From assembly GCA_020718645.1 (NCBI GenBank), contig DYRQ01000011.1, positions 1-36,550 on the forward strand: DNA of 36,550 nt, in the 5' to 3' direction. Every line of letters begins with the position of its first letter. Position 1 is the first letter of the stretch. Under the pieces are notes generated by a model, which saw nothing but the letters and a program-made list of their open reading frames with translations, was not told the DNA's origin and searched no databases. Position numbers and translations under genes: made by a program. Positions 21,906-30,713 of this stretch are shown here, piece by piece. This DNA is from Verrucomicrobium spinosum (GTDB lineage Bacteria > Verrucomicrobiota > Verrucomicrobiia > JADLBR01 > JAIBCM01).

Positions 21906-21984
21906 TAAGCAAACGGAAACTGGGAAGATGTTGCCATGCGATGTGCGGGGTTGAAATCAGGGCTGCCGGAGGCATACTCCCTCT

Positions 21985-22401
21985 ATGAAATCTTACCGCA
22001 AAGAACTCTGGCTCCAAGCCCCAGCCCGCAGGTCCTTCATCCTGATCACGCCTCAAGTCGAGGATTGCTTGCGCGAAAGCGGCATCCGCGAAGGACTTTG
22101 TCTCGTCAACGCCATGCACATTTCTGCCAGCGTTTTTATCAATGATAACGAGTCGGGACTCCACCACGATTTCGAAAAATGGCTCGAAAAACTCGCCCCA
22201 GAAAAGCCTCACTCCCAATACGCCCACAACTCGGGCGAAGACAATGCCGATGCGCACCTAAAACGCACGATCATGGGCAGGGAGGTGGTCGTGGCGGTCA
22301 CAGGCGGACAACTCGATTTCGGCCCGTGGGAACAGATTTTTTATGGCGAGTTTGACGGTCTGCGACGCAAGAGGGTCTTGGTGAAAATCATCGGGGAATA
22401 G
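21985..22401 (+). CDS. yjbQ: YjbQ / UPF0047 family protein
   Basis: 138 aa. [72 protein letters not shown]. Confidence 0.92.
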   Translation: MKSYRKELWLQAPARRSFILITPQVEDCLRESGIREGLCLVNAMHISASVFINDNESGLHHDFEKWLEKLAPEKPHSQYAHNSGEDNADAHLKRTIMGREVVVAVTGGQLDFGPWEQIFYGEFDGLRRKRVLVKIIGE

Positions 22402-22417
22402 AAAACCACCTCACCCG

Positions 22418-23989
22418 ATGCCAGACACTCCTCAAGCCGATTTGCAAAAAAAAATCCGGGAACTCCCCCACAAGCCCGGGGTTTATATCTTCCGCGATAG
22501 GATCAACCGTATTATTTATGTCGGTAAGGCCCGCGACTTGCACCGCCGTGTCTCTCAGTATTTCCACCCCTCTCGCCGAGGGGCGTCCGACCCGAAAACC
22601 AAAGCTCTGGTGGACGGGGTGCGCGACCTCGAATACCACACCGTCCGCTCGGAACCCGAAGCCCTGCTGCTCGAGGGCAAACTCATCAAGGAGCATCGCC
22701 CCAAATACAATATCCTCTTCAAAGATGATAAGCGTTTCCCCCTCGTGCGCGTTCACTTGGGCGACCTGTTCCCGAAGTTTATGATCACCCGCCTCAAGCG
22801 AGAGGATGGGGCACGCTACTTCGGCCCGTTTGTGAATTCCAATGCGCTGCGTTCCACCCTGCAGATCCTGCGAAAAAAATTTGGTATCCGCTCCTGTTAC
22901 CCGACCGAACCCGGGGAGCGCGACTACAAGCACTGTCTCGACCACATTATCAAAAACTGTTCAGCTCCTTGTGTGGGCACCATATCCCGCGAAGACTACT
23001 TGGCCAAGGTCTCCGAAGCTTGCGAATTTCTGGAAGGTAGAGCCCGAGAGTTGGCCGACCAACTCGAGACGGACATGCGCGAGGCTGCCGAGCGGTTTGA
23101 TTTCGAAAACGCCGCACGGCTCCGAGACATGATCTCCGACCTCCGCACCACGGCGCAACCCACTCGCAGTTTTGCACGCACCACTCCGAGCACCGTCGTC
23201 CCCGACGAGGATATGGAGAGCCTGCGAGAGGTTCTCAACCTCCCCACCCTGCCCCGCAGGATCGAATGTTTCGATATTTCCAACATCTCCTCGACTTACT
23301 CGGTCGCCTCGATGGTGGCTTTTTCCGGAGGCCGGCCAGATCGTGCCCACTACCGCCGATTCCGCATCCGCTCGGTGCAGGGACAGAATGATTTCGCCTC
23401 GATGCGCGAGGCGGTCTTTCGCCGATACCGCCGCGTGCTGGGCCTGCCAGATCCAACATCGCACACTGTCCAAGACTCCCCACCGCCCAACAGGGAACGA
23501 CTGCCAGACCTCGTGGTGGTAGATGGCGGCCGAGGACAAATTGGCTCGGCGCTCGAAGCCTTCCATGCACTCGGCGTGACACCTCCTCCCATCATCGGTC
23601 TCGCCAAGGAGCGCGAGGAAATCTATTATCCAGACTCTCTATACCCGCTCTCTATTCCGCACACTTCTGGCGCCATACGATTGCTCCAGAGAATCCGCGA
23701 CGAGGCCCACCGCACGGCTAATGGGTTTCACCAGATTTTGCTCAAACGGCGCATGTCCGAGAGTCTTCTGGACGACATCCCCGGTATCAGCTCCGCTCGC
23801 AAATTGGCTCTCCTCGAGCGTTTCGGCAGCGTTCATCGCATAAAAAAAACTCCCTCAGAAACCTTGGCATCACTCCCGGGCATCAGCCTCACACTTGCCA
23901 ATAAAATCCTCCGCCACCTCCACCAAATACCTGCCGGCTCCGACCTTGAAATCCCCGCCGACCGAGAGCCTTTCCTCGAACAAAAATAA
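22418..23989 (+). CDS. uvrC: UvrABC system protein C (excinuclease), compact form
   Basis: 523 aa. GIY-YIG domain (PGVYIFRDRINRIIYVGKA), Cys cluster (CYPTEPGERDYKHCLDHIIKNCSAPC), UVR motif (FDFENAARLRDMISDL), RNase H-like (RIECFDISN, LVVVDGGRGQ, RDEAHRTANGFHQ), C-terminal HhH. Confidence 0.95.
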   Translation: MPDTPQADLQKKIRELPHKPGVYIFRDRINRIIYVGKARDLHRRVSQYFHPSRRGASDPKTKALVDGVRDLEYHTVRSEPEALLLEGKLIKEHRPKYNILFKDDKRFPLVRVHLGDLFPKFMITRLKREDGARYFGPFVNSNALRSTLQILRKKFGIRSCYPTEPGERDYKHCLDHIIKNCSAPCVGTISREDYLAKVSEACEFLEGRARELADQLETDMREAAERFDFENAARLRDMISDLRTTAQPTRSFARTTPSTVVPDEDMESLREVLNLPTLPRRIECFDISNISSTYSVASMVAFSGGRPDRAHYRRFRIRSVQGQNDFASMREAVFRRYRRVLGLPDPTSHTVQDSPPPNRERLPDLVVVDGGRGQIGSALEAFHALGVTPPPIIGLAKEREEIYYPDSLYPLSIPHTSGAIRLLQRIRDEAHRTANGFHQILLKRRMSESLLDDIPGISSARKLALLERFGSVHRIKKTPSETLASLPGISLTLANKILRHLHQIPAGSDLEIPADREPFLEQK

Positions 23990-24013
23990 AGAGAATCTTG
24001 ACAGTAGCCGCTC

Positions 24014-24130
24014 ATGGCGCTTTCTCTCTGCCGCATGGGTAAGCAATACAATAAAGAGATTAAACGCAAACGCCGCATCAACCGCGAGAAGAAGAAAAAG
24101 GAAGCCGCCAAGGCCTCCTCGAAGAAATAA
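24014..24130 (+). CDS. Very small, highly basic protein (38 aa, or 31 aa from the Met at 24035)
   Basis: MALSLCRMGKQYNKEIKRKRRINREKKKKEAAKASSKK, stop TAA at 24128-24130; sits in the uvrC-NYN gap. Below the length cut-off of the supplied ORF track. Confidence 0.6.
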   Translation: MALSLCRMGKQYNKEIKRKRRINREKKKKEAAKASSKK

Positions 24131-24160
24131 TTCTTTCTCGGTAGGCGCACAAGGGAGGCC

Positions 24161-24589
24161 ATGAGAGCATGTGATTATCTCGTGGTAGATGGACATAGCG
24201 TCCTCTTCACCCTTTCCTCTTCAGCCAAATTTCACGCCGCCAACCCTCGCAAAGCGAGGCAAAGGCTTGTCCGCGCCCTGCAACAATTCCAAGATTTTTC
24301 AGGTATCCAGACCAGCGTGGTCTTCGATGGAACCAGCGGCGGACGCGAGCCCGACCTCCCGGGAGCCATCACCATCCGCTACGCCCAGCAACACCAGACG
24401 GCGGACGCCCTGATCGAACGGGCTGTTTCAAATTATAAGTATCCAGAAAAAATTACCGTCGTCACCGCTGACAGGGCAGAAGGTTCTCTGATCAGTTCCA
24501 CAGGCGCCCAAGTCATCTGCCCCGAAGAATGGTTCGACTGGCTACGCTCTGTTCATCCCGAGGCCGCTTCTGATTTTTGCAATCCATGA
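24161..24589 (+). CDS. NYN-domain (YacP/Rae1-like) predicted RNA-binding or RNase protein
   Basis: 142 aa. DYLVVDGHSVLF, TSVVFDGTSGG, ITVVTADRAEGSLISSTGAQVICPEEW (PIN-like acidic residues). Confidence 0.8.
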   Translation: MRACDYLVVDGHSVLFTLSSSAKFHAANPRKARQRLVRALQQFQDFSGIQTSVVFDGTSGGREPDLPGAITIRYAQQHQTADALIERAVSNYKYPEKITVVTADRAEGSLISSTGAQVICPEEWFDWLRSVHPEAASDFCNP

Positions 24590-24660
24590 TTGACTTAGCC
24601 CCAAGAATTTGCACGATATAGTCTCATGTTGTTTTCTAACATTTTCGGAGGACCAATAAA

Positions 24661-25422
24661 ATGATCAACAGGATTGTCATGGGGATTGCCGCAGCCGCAT
24701 CTGTCGGCATGGCCGTTTTTTCATATACGAACTATCAGGCAAAAGTAGCCATGAGTGCCGACTTGAGCCAAACCAAAACCACCTTGGACACCACCAGCAA
24801 AAATCTGGACACCACCAAGAAAAATCTCTCTGACACAGAGACCAAGCTGCAATCTACCGAGCAACAGGTGTCCTCCCTCTCGTCCGACCTCGACAAGACC
24901 AAGTCCGACCTCTCCAGCACCAAATCCAAACTCGCTCAGGTCGAACAAGAAAAATCCTCCCTCGAATCCGCTTCCAAAGAAGCTAAAGAGAAACTGGAAA
25001 AACTTGAGTCCGCCCTCGCTGGCCGCAGCCCCGAGCAGATGGAAGCCGAAACCAAAGAGGCCAAATCCAAAGTCGAAGAAATGGACTCCCAGATCAAACT
25101 CAAAGAAGACGAGATCTCCAAGCTCCAGACCCAAGTCCAAAAGTTCGAAGAACTCGACTCCCAACGCCGCAAGGGCATCAGCCCTCCAGGCACCTCCGGC
25201 AAAGTTGTCGCCATCAACAGCCAATGGAATTTCGTGGTTCTCAACATCGGTTCCAAAGATAATGTCGTCGAAAACTCGAGCTTCACTGTCATGCGCGGCA
25301 CCAAACCCGTCGGCACCATCAAAGTCGCTCAGGTGGACGAATCCACTGCGGTTGCTGACATTGTGAAGACTGCTCAGCCGGACATGGCCCCTGCCATTGG
25401 CGATAGTGTTTTGAGTAACTGA
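24661..25422 (+). CDS. Membrane-anchored coiled-coil protein with C-terminal beta-rich domain
   Basis: 253 aa. N-terminal TM/signal, about 130 aa Ser/Thr/Lys/Leu coiled coil, C-terminal GKVVAINSQWNFVVLNIGSKDNVVENSSFTVMRGTKPVGTIKVAQV. GGAGG-like SD (GGAGGA, ~24647) upstream. Confidence 0.85.
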   Translation: MINRIVMGIAAAASVGMAVFSYTNYQAKVAMSADLSQTKTTLDTTSKNLDTTKKNLSDTETKLQSTEQQVSSLSSDLDKTKSDLSSTKSKLAQVEQEKSSLESASKEAKEKLEKLESALAGRSPEQMEAETKEAKSKVEEMDSQIKLKEDEISKLQTQVQKFEELDSQRRKGISPPGTSGKVVAINSQWNFVVLNIGSKDNVVENSSFTVMRGTKPVGTIKVAQVDESTAVADIVKTAQPDMAPAIGDSVLSN

Positions 25423-25448
25423 CCCTGAACGCTCTACCTCTTAGCACC

Positions 25449-25619
25449 ATGAAACTACCGTTTTTGATGTTGCTCTTGGCTGCGGCTTCCTTCCTGCCTT
25501 CCTGCGCCTCTACGCCTAAAGACGAACAGGTGCAGGGCAACGAGCCTGTCTCTGACTTACCTTGGAATCGCCCACAACGCTGGGAAGGCCAAGGCATGAT
25601 GGGTGGCATGTCCCAGTAA
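25449..25619 (+). CDS. Small putative lipoprotein (56 aa)
   Basis: MKLPFLMLLLAAASFLPSCASTPKDEQVQGNEPVSDLPWNRPQRWEGQGMMGGMSQ. Signal peptide plus lipobox LPSC; 26 nt after the preceding CDS. Confidence 0.75.
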   Translation: MKLPFLMLLLAAASFLPSCASTPKDEQVQGNEPVSDLPWNRPQRWEGQGMMGGMSQ

Positions 25620-25980
25620 AAAATTCTCTTCAAACAAGAGATTTCAGGTATCCGAAGACGGTATTCAGAATGCCAGTGGAAAAAGCTGTCGCACCTACCT
25701 GTGCATGGCACTTAGACAGCTCTCGCCATAAATCGGATTCCCCACCTTGCCCACCTGTCAAACTCTCTCGCTTGCATCGCAATTATCACTGGAACTGGTG
25801 ACCCAAAAACGGGAATAGCGTGCGACAGGCTCGCCTATTCTTATCAATCCTCACCTTTTTTTATTACCGTTTTTAGGGTGAGATCTTTGAACCGCTGTCG
25901 GACTTTTCCCAGCTAGTCGGAGAGTGTCTCCATGCGAGATCTGAGCAGACTCGGCCTAGGGTTATGTCAATGGGAGAAAG

Positions 25981-26053
25981 GGCGACCGACGGGATTTGAA
26001 CCCGCGACAGCCAGGACCACAACCTGGTGTTCTACCGCTGAACTACGGCCGCC
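25981..26053 (-). tRNA. tRNA-His (GTG anticodon)
   Basis: Cloverleaf readable by eye on the minus strand: GGCGGCCG TA GTTC...; anticodon stem CCAGG-TTGTGGT-CCTGG; T arm CGGGTTCAAATCCCG. Eight-bp acceptor including G-1:C73, the tRNA-His identity feature. CCA is not encoded. Confidence 0.96.
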
Positions 26054-26134
26054 ATCGTGAGCGTATAACTATGGCAGATTTCTCCAGCTTGCCAATACTT
26101 CTTTTCGCTCCACATTCAAAAAGCAATCAGAACC

Positions 26135-27040
26135 ATGCCCCCCGTCGCCACCACTTTCACCTTCCCTGCCCCAGGCTACAACCTCGAGGCCACCCTCTCG
26201 TGCGGTCAGGTCTTCTGCTGGAAGCTCGATGGCTACCAGTGGCACGGATGGATTCACGACCACCCGATCACGGCCTGCATCACCTACCCCAGCCTCCCCG
26301 CACAATCCCTAGTCGTGCACTGCCCGTTCACTCTCCCGACAAGCCAAGAAGTAGCTACCTATTTCGGGATTTCTACCCTCCAGAATACATGGCTCAAAAC
26401 CTTCCCGGACGATCCATGGATGCGGCAGGCACTCGCTCATGCCCACGGGCTCCACCTCCTCAGGCAACCGCTCTGGGAATGTATTGCTAGTTTCATCTGC
26501 TCGGCCATGAAACAAGTCCCGCAAATCCGTGCTGTGACCTCTACTCTGCGCACTCGTTTTGGGCGGGAGGTAGCCCCTGGCTTCTACACTTTCCCCACTC
26601 CTGAAGCCATCGCCCAACTCGAGGAAAAAGATCTCCGCGAGGCCAAGCTCGGCTTTCGCTCTCGACACCTCCTCGCAGCCGCACGCCTCGTCGCTTGTGG
26701 CACTGTTGATTTATCACTCCTCCCCACTCTGCCCACAGATACCGCCCGCGAACAGCTCATGCTCTTGCCAGGAGTAGGTCGCAAAATTGCCAACTGCGTG
26801 CTGCTGTTTTCCCTCGCCCGAACCGGGGTTGTCCCCGTGGATGTCTGGATCGCTCGGGGCATCACCAGCCTCTATTGGCGAAAGCGAACCAAGCCGCGTC
26901 TCGTGGAGCTAGAGCGGTTTGCTGAGAAAATATTTGGCCCGCACGCGGGGCTTGCGCAGCAATACCTTTTCCACTGGCTCCGCTCGTTTGGCACCGGAGA
27001 CCAAGCCCTGATAGCCGCCCGTCTATCTGTGGCACGGTAG
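26135..27040 (+). CDS. ogg: OGG1-type 8-oxoguanine DNA glycosylase (OGG_N + HhH-GPD)
   Basis: 301 aa. CGQVFCWKLDGYQWHGWI; HhH-GPD LLPGVGRKIANCVLLFSLARTGVVPVDVWIARGI with catalytic Lys and Asp. Confidence 0.88.
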   Translation: MPPVATTFTFPAPGYNLEATLSCGQVFCWKLDGYQWHGWIHDHPITACITYPSLPAQSLVVHCPFTLPTSQEVATYFGISTLQNTWLKTFPDDPWMRQALAHAHGLHLLRQPLWECIASFICSAMKQVPQIRAVTSTLRTRFGREVAPGFYTFPTPEAIAQLEEKDLREAKLGFRSRHLLAAARLVACGTVDLSLLPTLPTDTAREQLMLLPGVGRKIANCVLLFSLARTGVVPVDVWIARGITSLYWRKRTKPRLVELERFAEKIFGPHAGLAQQYLFHWLRSFGTGDQALIAARLSVAR

Positions 27041-27082
27041 GGAATCCCTTGCGTTTCCATAACCCCTTCCTAGTGTCATGAC

Positions 27083-30000
27083 ATGGCAAAAAGTTTGGCC
27101 AGTAAAGTGGATCCACGCTTCCTCAAAGAGGAAGGCTGGGAGGTGTTCACAGGCAACGAGGCCATCGTCAAAGGCCTCTTGGAAACCGAGGGTGGCACCC
27201 ATCTTTGGACCGGTTATCCCGGCTCACCTGTCGCTGGTTTTTTTGACACGATTGAGACCATTCGTGAAATTCCCAAAGCCCATGGCATCAGCGCCATCCT
27301 AGCTCACAACGAAGCTCTCTCTGCCGCCATGGTCAACGGCTCTCAGATGCTCGGCCTGAAGGCCATCACCGTCATGAAAAGTGTCGGCGTCCATGTCGCC
27401 GCAGATGCGTTGGCACTCGGCAACCTCGGGGGCGCGCACCCCGAAGGCGGTGCGCTCGTCGTGCTGGGCGATGACCCTTGGAGCGACTCCACTCAGGTCC
27501 CTGCCGATTCCCGCTACCTCTGCAAGCATCTCCACATGCCTGTGCTAGAGCCCTCCACCATCCAGGAACTCAAGGACTGGATCCACCTCGGTTTCCGCCT
27601 CTCTTCGGGTTCTGAACTCTACATGGGTTACCTCGTCACCACGAACCAAGCCGACGGTGGTGGCAGCGTCCGCGTTTCGCGCAATCACTACCCCCGCACC
27701 AACAAAAACAGCCCTGTGCAGCTCGATACTGCCGCTGTGGATTTCGAGAACAAAGTCCTGCTGCCGCCGCGCACCTGGCGCAAAGAACAAGATTTTCCAC
27801 CCCGCTACGCACGGCTCTGGAAACTAGCTGACTCGCTCGGCCTCGACCGTCTCCACCGGCCTCAGAATACCTCTGCCTCCAAAGCGCCCTGGGCCGTTGT
27901 CACCTCGGGCATGGCCTACTGCTACACGCGTCAGGCACTGGAGGAACTGGGTCTCGAGAATCAAGTTCCCCTGCTGAAACTCGGCATCACTTACCCCATC
28001 AATCCGCGCTGGATTGGGGAGTTGGCTGCGGTCGCCGACTCAGTGATTGTCGTGGAAGAACGCCGCGGCTTCATCGAAGAACAACTCGCGCACGCCGCAT
28101 CACAACAAGGAATTTCCCTCCCGATCTACGGTAAAAAATTTCCATATGATCTCGGGGGCATCCCCTCCGACCGCGGCTTGAACCCTTCCCTAGTCATCTC
28201 GTGCCTAGCACCTCTCGCCCTGCGCTCTGCCGGCCCGGCCTTCCCAGCCGACATAGTCCGCATACAGCAAGAACTCGACCTGATCCACCTCACCGCCTCG
28301 GCTCCTGTCTCTCTGATCCCTCGGACCCCTACCTTCTGCCCAGGCTGCCCGCACCGCGACTCAGCTTCCGTGTTGGTCGAGGTGAAAAAGGATTTTATTC
28401 GCCCTGACTACATGCGCTCCAAACACAGGCGCGACCCCGTGGATCTCGTCTTTCACGGTGACACAGGCTGCTACACCATGCTCATGTTCGAGCCGACCAA
28501 AGACCTCATGCACAACTACAGTGGCATGGGTCTCGGCGGTGGCACAGGCTTGGGCATTGATCCCTTCATCACGAATAAACAAGTGGTGTTCATGGGTGAC
28601 TCGACCTTTTTCCACAGCGGCCAAATAGCCATCTCCAACTCAGTGAAAAACGGACAGGATATCACCTACATTATCCTGGATAATCGCACCACGGCCATGA
28701 CCGGCCACCAGATCACTCCCGGCGTCGAGAAGGATATCCTCGGCAACCCCACCTTCACCCAGAGCATAGACAAAATTGTCGCGGCTTTCACCGATCAAGC
28801 TGGCGTAGAAGTGCTCCGCACCGACCCGGCTGCCCGCGACCATTACCGCGAGCTGCTCGAACACACCATCCTCAAGGACGGCGTGAAAATAATCATCGCG
28901 GACAAAGAATGTGGCATCACCGCACACCGCACGATTTCCCGGGCTGAACGCGCTTTGGCTCGCCAGCGCGGCTACCTCCCTTCCAAGCGCTACATCCAAG
29001 TCGCTGCCGATGCTTGCGAGCACTGCTTGGAATGCACCTTGGCCACAGGTTGCCCCGGACTCTCCTTCATCGAAACCGAGTTCGGACGCAAAGTGCAGAC
29101 GGATCTCACTTGGTGCGTAGCTGACACCGCTTGCACGAAAATCCACGCCTGCCCTTCCTTCGAGGAGGTCACGGTGCTCCGTCATCAGCGCCCCAGCCCA
29201 AGGTTGAAGGAACTCTCCCTCGACAATCTACCCCTCCCCGAGCGCAAACCTCTCGGCTCCGTCTGGCGCGCCTACCTAGCTGGCGTCGGCGGCATGGGCA
29301 TCGCCATCAGCACAGCCACGCTCGTTCGAGCCGGTCATCGCGAGGGTTACCAAGTGCTCGTCTGCGACAAAAACGGCCTCGCCATCCGCAACGGCGGCGT
29401 TTACTCGCACCTCACCTATTCCAAACCGGGCATGGAACCAGCCTCGAGCGTCATCCCTTACGGCAAGGCTGACCTCATTCTTGGAGTGGACGCTCTCGAA
29501 GGTGCACGCGGTCTCGATCCCACTGGCAACACCCGCGTCGGCTCTCCGGATCAAACCACTGCCATCCTGAATACGGCCAAAACCCCTACCATCCTCACTC
29601 TCCTCGGCCGCCACGATTTCTGCATCGCTGACATTGAGCAAACCGTCCGTAACAACACCAGAGCCGACCGCTATTTCAGTGCGAATATCTCCGATTTATC
29701 CGAGTATTATTTCGGCACCAAACTCTACGCGAATATCATCATGATCGGCGTAGCTTTCCAGCGCGACGAACTCCCGCTCTCTCTGGAAAGTCTGGAGTGG
29801 GCCATCCGCGAGACGATGGGACCAGCAGCCGCAGATAATTGGCAGGCTTTCAATCTGGGCAGACATGCCGTAGTCACCTCGGGCACCAAAAAATCCGAGC
29901 CTCCTGCCACCGCCGAATCCTACCTCGCCAAACACCTCTCCCGAATCAACACGAGCCGCACCCAAGAGCGTCGCCGTGCAGAGGTTCTCTCGGATCTAGC

Positions 30001-30661
30001 CAGCCGATCCCTAGAGCCCCTGCAACTGCCAGACGAAGATCGCCGCCGCTTCGTTGTGCGCCTCTCTCTCCTGCTGGACTACGAGGATGCAGCCTACGCG
30101 CAGCGCTATGCTGATATTGTTCACGCTGTCTATCGCAGGGATTCTGCTGAACACGGCTTTGCTGCCACCCGTGCCGTAATCTGGAACGCGGCCAAAGTCA
30201 TGGCGATCAAGGACGAAATCCATGTAGCGGCACTGCTCACCAGCGACGAAAAATATGAGACTGACCGCGCTCGCTACCATGTGGACCCCAGCCGGGGGGA
30301 CAAAATAGTTTACCGCCACTTCAACCGCCCTGAATTCGTCGTCGCGGGCATGAAAATCCGGTTTGCCATCCGATCTCAGGATTGGATGCTGCGCCTCATG
30401 GCGCGAATGAAATTCCTGCGCCATCTCCTCCCCAGTTGGCACTCGCAGGAAAGAGAATTCCGCGACTGGTATCTGAAACTCTGCGAGGAGTTCGGCTCGT
30501 CTGCCAGCAGCGACTACGCTGTCTGGGTCAAAATTCTCTCGCAACCAGAGTCCGTGAAAGGCTACCGCGAGGTCCGTTACCCCAAAATGCGTGCGGCTCG
30601 CGAACTGGTGGAATCGTGGAGGCGCGACCTGCGTCAACCTCCCACGCCAAGCTCAGCATGA
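27083..30661 (+). CDS. Indolepyruvate ferredoxin oxidoreductase, fused alpha/beta (IorA-IorB type)
   Basis: 1192 aa. GTHLWTGYPGSPVAGFFDTIE, TPP-binding TFCPGCPHRDS and GDSTFFHSGQIAISN, Cys-rich region CEHCLECTLATGCP / WCVADTACTKIHACPSF, gamma-type domain AGVGGMGIAISTATLVRAGHREGYQV. Confidence 0.93.
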   Translation: MAKSLASKVDPRFLKEEGWEVFTGNEAIVKGLLETEGGTHLWTGYPGSPVAGFFDTIETIREIPKAHGISAILAHNEALSAAMVNGSQMLGLKAITVMKSVGVHVAADALALGNLGGAHPEGGALVVLGDDPWSDSTQVPADSRYLCKHLHMPVLEPSTIQELKDWIHLGFRLSSGSELYMGYLVTTNQADGGGSVRVSRNHYPRTNKNSPVQLDTAAVDFENKVLLPPRTWRKEQDFPPRYARLWKLADSLGLDRLHRPQNTSASKAPWAVVTSGMAYCYTRQALEELGLENQVPLLKLGITYPINPRWIGELAAVADSVIVVEERRGFIEEQLAHAASQQGISLPIYGKKFPYDLGGIPSDRGLNPSLVISCLAPLALRSAGPAFPADIVRIQQELDLIHLTASAPVSLIPRTPTFCPGCPHRDSASVLVEVKKDFIRPDYMRSKHRRDPVDLVFHGDTGCYTMLMFEPTKDLMHNYSGMGLGGGTGLGIDPFITNKQVVFMGDSTFFHSGQIAISNSVKNGQDITYIILDNRTTAMTGHQITPGVEKDILGNPTFTQSIDKIVAAFTDQAGVEVLRTDPAARDHYRELLEHTILKDGVKIIIADKECGITAHRTISRAERALARQRGYLPSKRYIQVAADACEHCLECTLATGCPGLSFIETEFGRKVQTDLTWCVADTACTKIHACPSFEEVTVLRHQRPSPRLKELSLDNLPLPERKPLGSVWRAYLAGVGGMGIAISTATLVRAGHREGYQVLVCDKNGLAIRNGGVYSHLTYSKPGMEPASSVIPYGKADLILGVDALEGARGLDPTGNTRVGSPDQTTAILNTAKTPTILTLLGRHDFCIADIEQTVRNNTRADRYFSANISDLSEYYFGTKLYANIIMIGVAFQRDELPLSLESLEWAIRETMGPAAADNWQAFNLGRHAVVTSGTKKSEPPATAESYLAKHLSRINTSRTQERRRAEVLSDLASRSLEPLQLPDEDRRRFVVRLSLLLDYEDAAYAQRYADIVHAVYRRDSAEHGFAATRAVIWNAAKVMAIKDEIHVAALLTSDEKYETDRARYHVDPSRGDKIVYRHFNRPEFVVAGMKIRFAIRSQDWMLRLMARMKFLRHLLPSWHSQEREFRDWYLKLCEEFGSSASSDYAVWVKILSQPESVKGYREVRYPKMRAARELVESWRRDLRQPPTPSSA

Positions 30662-30713
30662 TACTCCAACGAGCCCAACCGGCACTGTAACTGCCGAGCA
30701 AAAAACTCTCGCT

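Noticed and set aside
25981-26053. tRNA-His as a mobile-element integration site
   Set aside because: No integrase, direct repeat of the tRNA 3' end or foreign-looking gene block next to it.
25996-26490. 164-aa plus-strand ORF overlapping tRNA-His and ogg
   Set aside because: Crosses the tRNA gene antisense and overlaps ogg in another frame; Pro/Arg/His-rich noise.
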